This document shows, piece after piece, positions 1-5,914 of a stretch of 6,526 nucleotides of DNA (positions are counted from its first letter, which is position 1; each line of letters starts with the position of its first letter). A program made the position numbers and the translations under genes. The stretch is taken from assembly GCA_013151705.1 (NCBI GenBank), contig JAADHT010000030.1:1-6526 (forward strand), written 5' to 3'. The notes under the pieces are model-generated. The model was not told the origin of the DNA. It did not search any database and saw only the letters and a list, made by a program, of their open reading frames with translations. Origin of the DNA: Kiritimatiellota bacterium (lineage in GTDB: Bacteria; Verrucomicrobiota; Lentisphaeria; Victivallales; JAADHT01).

Positions 1-42
1 GATTTGAATATGAATACCCACGGCGGTCTTCATATTCAAATC
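1..42. repeat. Perfect inverted repeat / hairpin at the window edge
   Basis: The arms GATTTGAATATGAA (1-14) and TTCATATTCAAATC (29-42) are exact reverse complements, a 14-bp stem around a 14-base loop. ACC (16-18) and GGT (25-27) inside the loop can add three more pairs after a t/c mismatch, leaving a six-base loop. The left arm begins at base 1, so the repeat may extend outside the window. There is no T-run directly after it on the plus strand, so it does not look like a simple intrinsic terminator. It could be a structured-RNA helix, the end of a repeat element, or a protein-binding palindrome. The inverted repeat is certain; its role is unknown. Confidence 0.75.
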
Positions 43-45
43 ACA

Positions 46-75
46 GGCTGAAGACGGCGTTCGACCGCGTCAGCC
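46..75. repeat. Short hairpin between the two larger ones
   Basis: GGCTGA (46-51) pairs with TCAGCC (70-75). An inner helix of c55-g57 with c65-g67 can form beneath it, with a loop around GTTCG. A T-run (90-95) lies about 14 bases beyond the stem on the plus strand, which is too far for a standard intrinsic terminator. The T-run also belongs to the arm of the next hairpin. This is most likely part of the same structured segment as its neighbours. Its left arm overlaps a segment (49-55) that could instead pair with 26-32 in the first hairpin. Confidence 0.55.
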
Positions 76-81
76 CTTCGG

Positions 82-188
82 GTAGGCACTTTTTTCGGGT
101 GATCCCGCGTTTTTAGCCGAGAACCCAATGCTTCGGCATTGAATTCTCGGCGAAAAAACGCGGCCTCACACTCGAAATAAGTACCTAC
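82..188 (+). ncRNA. Long interrupted hairpin, candidate structured RNA
   Basis: Nearly the whole segment folds on itself. The pairing blocks, from base to tip, are: 82-86 with 184-188; 88-91 with 179-182; 93-101 with 169-177 (including one G-T); 105-114 with 154-163 (ten perfect pairs); 116-123 with 144-151 (eight perfect pairs); 127-131 with 136-140. The tip is C(TTCG)G, an exceptionally stable RNA tetraloop. The blocks are separated by small mismatches and internal loops. Within the stem the T-tracts lie on the 5' side and the A-tracts on the 3' side, the reverse of an intrinsic terminator. It lacks the GGAAG/GNRA features of bacterial SRP RNA, and I cannot assign it to 6S RNA or another named family. 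It could be a free small RNA, part of the leader of the gene starting at 265, or a DNA cruciform. The strand is assigned because of the UUCG loop and the downstream plus-strand gene, and is not proven. Confidence 0.5.
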
Positions 189-264
189 ATGGCTGCGAGA
201 CCTTTTCGAGCAGGGTCTAGTAAGGTAACAGAGTTGGAAGCGAAGTCAACAAGCGAGAGGGAAA

Positions 265-1161
265 ATGATTCAAAATTTTTTAGACGGAGCGACCGGACCG
301 GCTAAAGCCGCGCTTTTCATGAGCGGTTCGGGTAGCAATGTGGTGAGATTGCTCGAGTGGGTCGCGCGTCATCCCGAATCCTGTTCCTGGACGCCGACCG
401 TGATAGCGACCGACGCTCCACTGACGAGCCGCGCCGACGAGATATCGGCAAAGTGGTCGATTCCACTCGTCGAGCTTGACATCCGGGCTTTCTACCGCGA
501 GCGTGGGGAGGAGCGGATGTCGCTCGCCACCGAACGCGGCCGCGAGATTCGCGAGGAATGGACCGCCGAACTGAGAGAATCGCTCGAACCGTTCTCCGTT
601 GATTTCGGTGTCTTGGCCGGTTTCGTTCCGCTTACGAACATAACGTCGGATTTCCCATGTTTGAATGTCCATCCCGGCGACTTGACCGTCACGGAAAACC
701 GGAAAAGAGTCTTGGTTGGATTGCACACGGTGCCAATAGAAGCCGCCATATTGAGAGGACTCCCGCATATGAGGACAAGCGTCATAATCGCCCAGACGTA
801 CACCGGCGCCGGCGGCGAGATGGACACCGGCCCGATACTCGGAGTCTCCGCTCCCGTGCCCATCGATCTTATGGGAGAATCATTGGACGAATTAAGGGCG
901 ATCGCCGAATCCCGTCCCGCCAAGAGACCGAAAGGCGGCTTCGACGATATTCTGGAGCGTATCGCCGGACACAACCAGGAAAACCTCAAGACAAAGGGAG
1001 ACTGGACTGTTTTGCCGCCGGTCGTCGCGGATTTCGCGGCGGGTCGTTTCGCTTGGGACACCAAATCAAACTCGATGTTGTTTCTCGCCGACTCCGGGGA
1101 ATGGCGTTCCGCCAAGACCGTTGAATACGGCGAAGACGGAGAACGACTAATTCTCCAATGA
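265..1161 (+). CDS. PurN-like formyltransferase-fold protein
   Basis: The 298-residue product carries the formyltransferase fold of PurN, the enzyme that moves a formyl group from 10-formyltetrahydrofolate to glycinamide ribonucleotide. The N-terminal loop MSGSGSN (19-25) matches the phosphate-binding SGxGSN of PurN. N134 and H136 in LNVHPGDL match the catalytic Asn-His pair, and D187 in MDTGPIL matches the catalytic Asp region. The usual HPSLLP is replaced by HPGDL. The catalytic core seems to end near residue 200, and about 100 residues follow that E. coli PurN (about 212 residues) lacks. The protein looks cytosolic, with no signal peptide or membrane segment. A purine-rich GAGAGGG sits 3 bases before the ATG. 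No purine gene is adjacent, so the substrate is not shown by context. It could be a true GAR transformylase of a divergent type or a formyltransferase acting on a sugar or other amine. Fold assignment is confident; substrate is not. Confidence 0.8.
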   Translation: MIQNFLDGATGPAKAALFMSGSGSNVVRLLEWVARHPESCSWTPTVIATDAPLTSRADEISAKWSIPLVELDIRAFYRERGEERMSLATERGREIREEWTAELRESLEPFSVDFGVLAGFVPLTNITSDFPCLNVHPGDLTVTENRKRVLVGLHTVPIEAAILRGLPHMRTSVIIAQTYTGAGGEMDTGPILGVSAPVPIDLMGESLDELRAIAESRPAKRPKGGFDDILERIAGHNQENLKTKGDWTVLPPVVADFAAGRFAWDTKSNSMLFLADSGEWRSAKTVEYGEDGERLILQ

Positions 1162-1211
1162 ACCCAATCCGACTACGCCGGAGAGAACTTCGAATATTCA
1201 AAGCGGAAAAT

Positions 1212-1572
1212 CTATTTTCCCACCAACTCGTTGATGAATACTGTTCTGTTTTCCCTGGAGGCCAGTTCGGCAGCTTGGCCTATAGCCGTGGACAGCAGGC
1301 CATGTTCCAAGGTCGAAGTCGCCGGTCTCACCCCTTTTATCACGTCGATGAACGAGTCCACGAGGAAAGTGTCCGTCCCCCCCGTGTCCGCCCAGGACCT
1401 CCGGGATTTGGCGCAGAATCGTTTCCTGCGTCCAGCGTGGCCGGATGAGAATCGTGCGATCATGCAGACTGACCTCGGCTTGACCTCGGTCGCCGACCAC
1501 CGTGTAGAGGCGATCCGAACGGGAAGTGATGAAGCATTTCATCAACGGTGGAATAAAAGTTCTGTTCTCCCT
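1212..1572 (-). pseudogene. C-terminal remnant of a Gfo/Idh/MocA-type oxidoreductase, frameshifted
   Basis: Two overlapping minus-strand frames together resemble the C-terminal domain of a Gfo/Idh/MocA NAD(P)-dependent sugar oxidoreductase. The upstream frame includes RLYTVVGDRGQAEVSLHD, like the family's 'G..G..EV' beta-strand segment. The downstream frame includes DTFLVDSFIDVIKGVRPATS followed by GLLSTAIGQAAELASRE, the family's typical closing helices. The frames join at a run of seven G on the minus strand (1377-1383 as C on plus). Six G would restore one frame reading GGHGGTDTF. The N-terminal Rossmann domain, roughly the first 200-plus residues, is missing: directly upstream in the same frame is the stop codon of the acyl carrier protein gene. 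I see no convincing start; a TTG at 1545 is the only early candidate. I read it as a decayed fragment left by a deletion, though the shift could be a homopolymer sequencing error. Confidence 0.6.
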
Positions 1573-1818
1573 TCAACTCTCCGAGAGAGAGCGAATGAAA
1601 TCCGTCAACTTACCGAAAGTCTCAAGATTTTCGCGGGAAACACCCGAATCCACAAGCGAGACTCCAAATTTTTTCTCTATGAACACCAATATTTTGACCA
1701 GTGAAATGGAATCCACTCCAATGGACTCCAAGGTTGACTCCGGAATCGGTTTGACTGATGTTCCCGTCAAAGCCGTTATATATTCTCCTACAACTGTCTC
1801 TATGGAATTTTCAGACAT
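1573..1818 (-). CDS. Acyl carrier protein
   Basis: This 81-residue acidic protein has normal carrier-protein length and helical pattern. The motif GVDSISLVKI (34-43) places the phosphopantetheine-bearing serine at S37. The following stretch VFIEKKFGVSL matches the 'E..FG..I' helix III boundary of ACPs. DSIS replaces the DSLD/DSLT of housekeeping fatty-acid ACP, so it may be a specialised carrier rather than AcpP; I leave the symbol empty. Its ATG lies 6 bases after the pssA stop, and only a weak GGA-type ribosome site is visible within the pssA tail, which suggests translational coupling. No ketosynthase, acyltransferase or phosphopantetheinyl transferase is present in the window. It would act in the cytosol, carrying an acyl group for a lipid-related or secondary pathway. 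Confidence 0.85.
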   Translation of the reverse strand: MSENSIETVVGEYITALTGTSVKPIPESTLESIGVDSISLVKILVFIEKKFGVSLVDSGVSRENLETFGKLTDFIRSLSES

Positions 1819-1824
1819 TTGATT

Positions 1825-2646
1825 TTATTCCGCGGGCGAGGTCAGAGCTGGTCGCATCTTTTCCGCTTTGCTCCAAATCCGAAAAAGCGCGGCGATCGGT
1901 CCCAGTAGGACATAGGCGTTTATAGCGATGGTCAAAATAAAAACGGGCTCCCAATATATCAAAGCCAACAACAACAGCAGCGCGGTGGCGCGCTTATTGT
2001 TTCTTTTTACGGATTGTATCCATTTCCCCATATGCGTGTAACTGATATTGCTGACCATCAACAACCCCAAAACGCCGGCGTAAAGCGGTAGGAGTTTGAC
2101 CACTAAAAAATATTCCGTCCCGAATTTGTTGAAAAAAATTATCAGACTGCAGATCGCTGCGGCCGCTCCAGGCGACGGCAATCCGCTGAATTTTTCCGAA
2201 CTTTTCTTTTCAAGCATCGCATGGACGTTGTAGGTGGCGAGACGCAAGGCCGCGCACCCTAGATAAACGGAGGTCGAGAACCAAACGAAATAGCATCCGT
2301 TCTGCGTCAAATCATTAACTTTATTAGCCAAAACCGCCACCATCACGGCCGGAGCGACTCCGAAAGTCACCATATCCGCGAGAGAGTCCATCTGTACGCC
2401 ATGCATGCTGGCCGCGTTGAACAGGCGCGCCGCGAAACCGTCAAGCGCGTCGAACACCATCGCGCCCAGAATTATAAACGAGCTCAAGGTCAGTATCCGC
2501 GGCGTCATATCCTTGTCCACCACGTAAACTTGAAGAGCGTAGAGTATCGCGCTGAAACCACAGAGTGAATTGCATATGGTCAATGTGGTTGGAACCCCTT
2601 TGAGCCATTTGTTCTCTTCTATCAGCGATCTGAAGTTTTTTCTCAT
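1825..2646 (-). CDS. pssA: CDP-diacylglycerol-serine O-phosphatidyltransferase
   Basis: PssA joins serine to CDP-diacylglycerol at the inner membrane, giving phosphatidylserine and CMP. The 273-residue protein contains a perfect CDP-alcohol phosphotransferase signature: D66, D69-G70, A73-R74, G83, D87, D91 with the family spacing (DGx2ARx8Gx3Dx3D). The RLATYNV (135-141) and FSGLPSPGAA (153-162) segments are typical of bacterial PssA. Several hydrophobic membrane spans are visible, including about 52-66, 163-173, 181-200 and 221-250. The frame is open further upstream to 2745, but I choose the ATG at 2646 because it overlaps the psd stop in ATGA, begins the family-like N-terminus MRKNFRSLI, and the extra 33 residues would be a low-complexity Arg-rich shadow of psd. 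Next to psd it completes the route to phosphatidylethanolamine. Confidence 0.93.
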   Translation of the reverse strand: MRKNFRSLIEENKWLKGVPTTLTICNSLCGFSAILYALQVYVVDKDMTPRILTLSSFIILGAMVFDALDGFAARLFNAASMHGVQMDSLADMVTFGVAPAVMVAVLANKVNDLTQNGCYFVWFSTSVYLGCAALRLATYNVHAMLEKKSSEKFSGLPSPGAAAAICSLIIFFNKFGTEYFLVVKLLPLYAGVLGLLMVSNISYTHMGKWIQSVKRNNKRATALLLLLALIYWEPVFILTIAINAYVLLGPIAALFRIWSKAEKMRPALTSPAE

Positions 2647-3362
2647 TCTGAATGTTTCGCATCGTTTTTTCCGCCCACGACGCTTGCTATGACTGAAGAA
2701 CCGGCGTAGACCTTGTCTCGCACCTTGACCGAGAGTTTCATCCAAGGCTCGGCGGGCAGAAACAGTTCCGTGCGGGAGCCGAATTTAATCATACCAAATC
2801 TAGCGCCTTTCTTGATTTCATCCCCGATTTCCGCTTCGCAGACGATGCGTTTGGCTATCGCTCCGGATATTTGACGAATGATCGAAGGGAAAACCCTTTC
2901 CTCGACTTTGGTTGAGCAGAAAACGGTCATAGCCTCGTTTTCTTTTGAGGCTAACGGACTTCGCGCGTCATGAAATTTCCCCTTTTTGTACTGTTTGTCT
3001 TTTATTTCAATGTCGGCATGCGCCCGGTTCAAATGCACGTTCAGGACTGAAAGAAATATACCCACCCGAATAACGCTTCGACCCTCGAAAAACTCGTTCT
3101 CGTCGGTGTCTTTCAATAATTCGATATCGCGAATAACGCCGTCAGCCGGAGAGACCAGGATATTTGATTCGGCGGGGACTTTTCTGTAGGGGTCTCTGAA
3201 GAACGCGGCCAAACAGCCGTAGTCCAAGCAAACCAAAGAGATGAGAGTGATGGCCCATGCTTTGCCTATGACAGGAAGCAACGCCACGAGGGCGATCACA
3301 GCCGCCAACGCCAAGCATCCACCAAGCAACCATTCCCTTCTACCGTATCCCGTCAGTTTCAT
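2643..3362 (-). CDS. psd: Phosphatidylserine decarboxylase proenzyme
   Basis: Psd removes the carboxyl group of phosphatidylserine to make phosphatidylethanolamine. The 239-residue form belongs to the short Psd type. Hydrophobic residues 12-50 anchor it to the membrane, followed by FFRDP (54-58). The autocleavage triad is visible: D74 in SPADG, H110 in NVHLNRAH, and S196 in FGSRTELFLP. S196 should become the pyruvoyl group after self-cleavage between G195 and S196, giving a large beta and a small alpha chain. The motif is GSR rather than the GST/GSS of E. coli Psd, as is known for short Psd proteins. The gene overlaps pssA by four bases (ATGA). I see no Shine-Dalgarno sequence in front of the ATG, but a promoter sits just upstream that would start transcription at about the start codon. 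Confidence 0.93.
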   Translation of the reverse strand: MKLTGYGRREWLLGGCLALAAVIALVALLPVIGKAWAITLISLVCLDYGCLAAFFRDPYRKVPAESNILVSPADGVIRDIELLKDTDENEFFEGRSVIRVGIFLSVLNVHLNRAHADIEIKDKQYKKGKFHDARSPLASKENEAMTVFCSTKVEERVFPSIIRQISGAIAKRIVCEAEIGDEIKKGARFGMIKFGSRTELFLPAEPWMKLSVKVRDKVYAGSSVIASVVGGKNDAKHSE

Positions 3363-3368
3363 ATCGTC

Positions 3369-3397
3369 AATCTATCCCGTTCTAAATCGATTGTCAA
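3369..3397 (-). promoter_or_regulatory. Candidate sigma70-type promoter of psd
   Basis: On the minus strand TTGACA (3397-3392) is a perfect -35 hexamer. It is followed after exactly 17 bases by TAGATT (3374-3369), a four-of-six -10 match. Only six bases separate the -10 from the psd ATG at 3362, so the transcript would begin at or next to the A of the ATG. That fits the absence of a ribosome-binding site there. The element lies entirely in the 75-bp gap between mraY and psd, so psd-pssA-acp can be transcribed apart from argG-mraY. Confidence 0.55.
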
Positions 3398-3437
3398 ACG
3401 CGTTGATCCGATTTCGCTTTATTATCCGCTACCCCCG

Positions 3438-4541
3438 TCATCTGAGTTTCAAGGTGGCGAGAGCCAAAAGCGCGAAAATCGCGGACAATATCCAGAATCT
3501 CACCACGATCTGCGTCTCCTTCCATCCCTTGAGCTCGAAGTGATGGTGTATGGGAGTGCGTCGGAAAAACCTTTTTCCGGTCAATTTGAAAACAGGCACC
3601 TGTATCAACACGGAACCAGCCTCCATCACGAAAACCCCTCCGACTAGAATCAAGGTCAATTCCTGCCTCACCAAAACCGCGATAAGCGCGATGGTGCCGC
3701 CGAGCGCCAAGCTGCCGGTGTCGCCCATGAACATGGACGCCGGATGGCAGTTGTGCCACAAAAAACCAATGCACGCCCCTCCCATCGCCGCCGCCAGTAC
3801 GGCCACCTCGCCGGAGCCTGGGATAAAGGGAATACGCAGGTAGTCGGCAAAGACGCGATGTCCGCTCAGATACGCGAAGACCGCGTACGTCATAGCGCAG
3901 GTTATAATGCAACCGACGGCCAATCCGTCTTTGCCATCGGTCAGATTGACCGCGTTGGACGCTCCCATGACGGCGAGCACGCCGACCAGCAATGTAGCCG
4001 CCGCTCCGGCGGTTCCAAGAAGCACCGGCTCTTTCAGAAACGGCACCATGAAACAACGCATAAGTTCCGCGGTTTGGGGAATATGGAACAAATACGCCAA
4101 GGCGCTGATGGAAATGACGAACTGGAAGAAAAGTTTGGAGCGTCCGGAAATACCGTCCCGTTTCCTGTGCTTCACTTTGGAGTAGTCGTCCAGGAACCCC
4201 ACCGCGGCCAGCGAGATCAGCGTGACCAGAAAAACCATAAGCAGCGGATTTCCCGGTACTCCCCAAAGGAGAGTTGAGACCGTTATGGAAAAAACTATGA
4301 GAATGCCTCCCATGCTCGGGGTGGAGTCTTTTTCGGGAGTGAGATGCTCGTCGGGAACCACCCCCTCCAGTCTCGGCGGCGCCACCGCGTTGAAGCGCTT
4401 GAGCAACCGCACCGTCAAAGGTCCCAGAAGAAACGCGATGGCCATGGCGGTGAAGGCCGCTCCTCCAGTCCGTAGAGTCACGAAGCGGAAAAGGCGCAAT
4501 GGCCCCCAAACATGCTCGTAATTAGCTAGGTAGTAAAGCAA
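3438..4541 (-). CDS. mraY: Phospho-N-acetylmuramoyl-pentapeptide transferase
   Basis: MraY transfers phospho-MurNAc-pentapeptide from UDP to undecaprenyl phosphate, making lipid I on the cytoplasmic face of the inner membrane. The 367-residue protein is full length and polytopic. Family motifs in order are DSTPSMGG (72-79), the DD pair in FLDDYSK (D118-D119), NLTDGKDGL (199-207), FMGDTGS (271-277, with D274) and the HHH of PIHHHFE (332-334). The lysine at 204 differs from the usual NLTDGLDGL. The start is TTG at 4541, three bases after the argG stop. It is supported by the N-terminus MLYYLANY and the downstream LFRFVTLRT, which align with the start of known MraY proteins. A weak AAGG lies about nine bases upstream, inside the argG end. 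No other division or cell-wall genes are nearby, so this copy is outside the usual dcw cluster. Confidence 0.95.
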   Translation of the reverse strand: MLYYLANYEHVWGPLRLFRFVTLRTGGAAFTAMAIAFLLGPLTVRLLKRFNAVAPPRLEGVVPDEHLTPEKDSTPSMGGILIVFSITVSTLLWGVPGNPLLMVFLVTLISLAAVGFLDDYSKVKHRKRDGISGRSKLFFQFVISISALAYLFHIPQTAELMRCFMVPFLKEPVLLGTAGAAATLLVGVLAVMGASNAVNLTDGKDGLAVGCIITCAMTYAVFAYLSGHRVFADYLRIPFIPGSGEVAVLAAAMGGACIGFLWHNCHPASMFMGDTGSLALGGTIALIAVLVRQELTLILVGGVFVMEAGSVLIQVPVFKLTGKRFFRRTPIHHHFELKGWKETQIVVRFWILSAIFALLALATLKLR

Positions 4542-4544
4542 CTG

Positions 4545-5741
4545 TCAGTACCTTTTTTGGGAGCTGTTCGCCAAAACGCGCAGGCGCAAGGCGTTAAGTT
4601 TGATGAATCCATCGGCATCGGCCTGGTTATACACATCGTCCTTCTCGAAGGTGGCGATGTTCTCGTCGTACAGACTGAAGGGAGAGCGGCGTCCGACGAC
4701 ATTGCACGCGCCTTTGAACAGTTTGAGTCTCACTTCCCCGGTGACGAAACGCTGGCTTTCGGTTATGGCCGCCTGCAGCATCTCGCGTTCTGGAGCGTAC
4801 CAGAATCCGTTGTAGACGCATCTCGCGTATTCGGGTATCAGCGAGTCGCGCACGCGCATAACCTCTCTGTCCATGGTTATGCTCTCCATAGCTCTATGCG
4901 CGTTGTGCAACAGTGTGCCGCCCGGCGTCTCGTAAACGCCGCGTGATTTCATTCCGACGAAGCGATTCTCCACCATGTCAACTCTGCCCACGCCGTGTCT
5001 TCCCGCCATTTTATTCAGCGAGATCATCAAAGACGCGGGGGAGAGTTTCTCTCCGTTCACGGAGACCGGCATTCCTTTTTCAAAGGAGATTTCAACGTAT
5101 TCAGATTCATCCGGGGTTTCTGAAACAGGTTTCGTCATAACGCCGAGGTCTTCCGGAGGCTCGCGCCATGGGTCTTCCAGAATGCCGCCTTCGAAACTGA
5201 TGTGAAGCAGGTTGCGGTCCATGCTGTAGGGTTTGGCGGCGGTCACCGGAACCGGAATCCCATGCTCTTTGGCGAATTTTATCAAGTCGCTTCTGGATTT
5301 GAAATCCCATTCGCGCCAAGGCGCAATTATTTTGATGTTCGGCTCCATAGCGTATGCGGTCAGCTCGAAACGCATCTGGTCGTTTCCTTTGCCGGTGGCT
5401 CCGTGGCAGATCGCGTCGGCACCCTCCGAACGGGCGATGTCTATCAAATGTTTGGCGATAAGAGGTCTGGCGATGGAAGTTCCCAGCAGGTATGTCCCCT
5501 CGTACACGGCGTTCGCCTGCATCATGGGAAAAATGAAATCTTTGGAGAATTCCTCGCGAAGATCGCGGATGTGGCATTTCGACGCGCCCGTCGATTCGGC
5601 CTTCTCCTCCAAACCGTCGAGCTCCTCCTCCTGGCCGACATCGGCGCAAAACGCCACCACCTCGGCGGCGTACGTCTCTTTCACCCATTGCAAAATCACC
5701 GATGTGTCTAGTCCCCCGGAATACGCCACTACCACTTTCAT
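4545..5741 (-). CDS. argG: Argininosuccinate synthase
   Basis: ArgG condenses citrulline with aspartate using ATP, the penultimate step of arginine synthesis, in the cytosol. The 398-residue length is normal for the short bacterial type. AYSGGLDTS (6-14) is the N-type ATP-pyrophosphatase P-loop. ADVGQ (33-37), YEGTYLLGTSIARPL (80-94), HGATGKGNDQMRFE (113-126) and the SMDRNLLHISFEGG stretch are all characteristic. The C-terminal part with NGFWYAPE and GEVRLKLFKG continues without interruption. A good Shine-Dalgarno site AGAGGTGA (5755-5748) stands six bases before the ATG. It heads the block and runs into mraY with only three bases between stop and start, so the two are almost certainly co-transcribed. 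No other arginine gene is in the window. Confidence 0.97.
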   Translation of the reverse strand: MKVVVAYSGGLDTSVILQWVKETYAAEVVAFCADVGQEEELDGLEEKAESTGASKCHIRDLREEFSKDFIFPMMQANAVYEGTYLLGTSIARPLIAKHLIDIARSEGADAICHGATGKGNDQMRFELTAYAMEPNIKIIAPWREWDFKSRSDLIKFAKEHGIPVPVTAAKPYSMDRNLLHISFEGGILEDPWREPPEDLGVMTKPVSETPDESEYVEISFEKGMPVSVNGEKLSPASLMISLNKMAGRHGVGRVDMVENRFVGMKSRGVYETPGGTLLHNAHRAMESITMDREVMRVRDSLIPEYARCVYNGFWYAPEREMLQAAITESQRFVTGEVRLKLFKGACNVVGRRSPFSLYDENIATFEKDDVYNQADADGFIKLNALRLRVLANSSQKRY

Positions 5742-5766
5742 TGTCGTTCACCTCTATAAAATAAAT

Positions 5767-5779
5767 ATGACTATGTCAT
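5767..5779. promoter_or_regulatory. Perfect palindrome upstream of argG, candidate operator
   Basis: ATGAC-tat-GTCAT is an exact 5-3-5 inverted repeat lying 25 bases upstream of the argG start codon and 11 bases upstream of its ribosome-binding site. Its position would suit a repressor or attenuation site. It does not match the E. coli ARG box consensus (TGAAT-N4-ATTCA). A 13-bp palindrome of this kind can occur by chance. Confidence 0.3.
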
Positions 5780-5886
5780 CGTGAAAACCAGTACAAATCC
5801 GTTATCAACCCGATTGGCGGTTCAAACCTCAAACGCGAGGCCGCCGTCACAATTACGGCCAGACTGGCAACCCGTTCGAAAAGCGT

Positions 5887-5914
5887 ATAATACCGTCTTG
5901 CCACAGCTATTCAA
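5887..5914 (-). promoter_or_regulatory. Candidate argG promoter
   Basis: On the minus strand TTGAAT (5914-5909, four of six) is followed after 16 bases by TATTAT (5892-5887, five of six). Transcription would start near 5880, giving a leader of about 140 bases before argG. The same spot reads TATAAT (5886-5891) on the plus strand, with CTGGCA 16 bases before it (5864-5869), but no supported gene lies downstream on that strand until outside the window. The prediction rests only on hexamer matches. Confidence 0.35.

Noticed and set aside
82..188. Reading the long hairpin as an integron attC site or an SRP RNA
   Set aside because: The ends lack the GTTRRRY/RYYYAAC core sites of attC, and the tip lacks the GGAA-loop and symmetric-loop features of SRP RNA.
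492..1115. 207-codon minus-strand frame opposite the formyltransferase
   Set aside because: It is antisense to a gene with clear catalytic motifs, and its Ser/Pro-rich translation matches nothing I recognise.
1205..1220. GGAAAA-TCTA-TTTTCC hairpin between the two convergent genes as a terminator
   Set aside because: The stem is six AT-rich pairs with no T-run after it on either strand, so it is too weak to call a terminator.
2646..2745. Extended N-terminus for pssA starting at 2745
   Set aside because: The extra residues are an Arg/Lys-rich translation of the psd end in another frame; the ATGA overlap start at 2646 fits the family.
3394..4509. Long 371-codon open frame inside mraY
   Set aside because: It is a one-frame shadow of mraY, Arg/Gly/His-rich with no recognisable motif, while the mraY frame holds every family motif.
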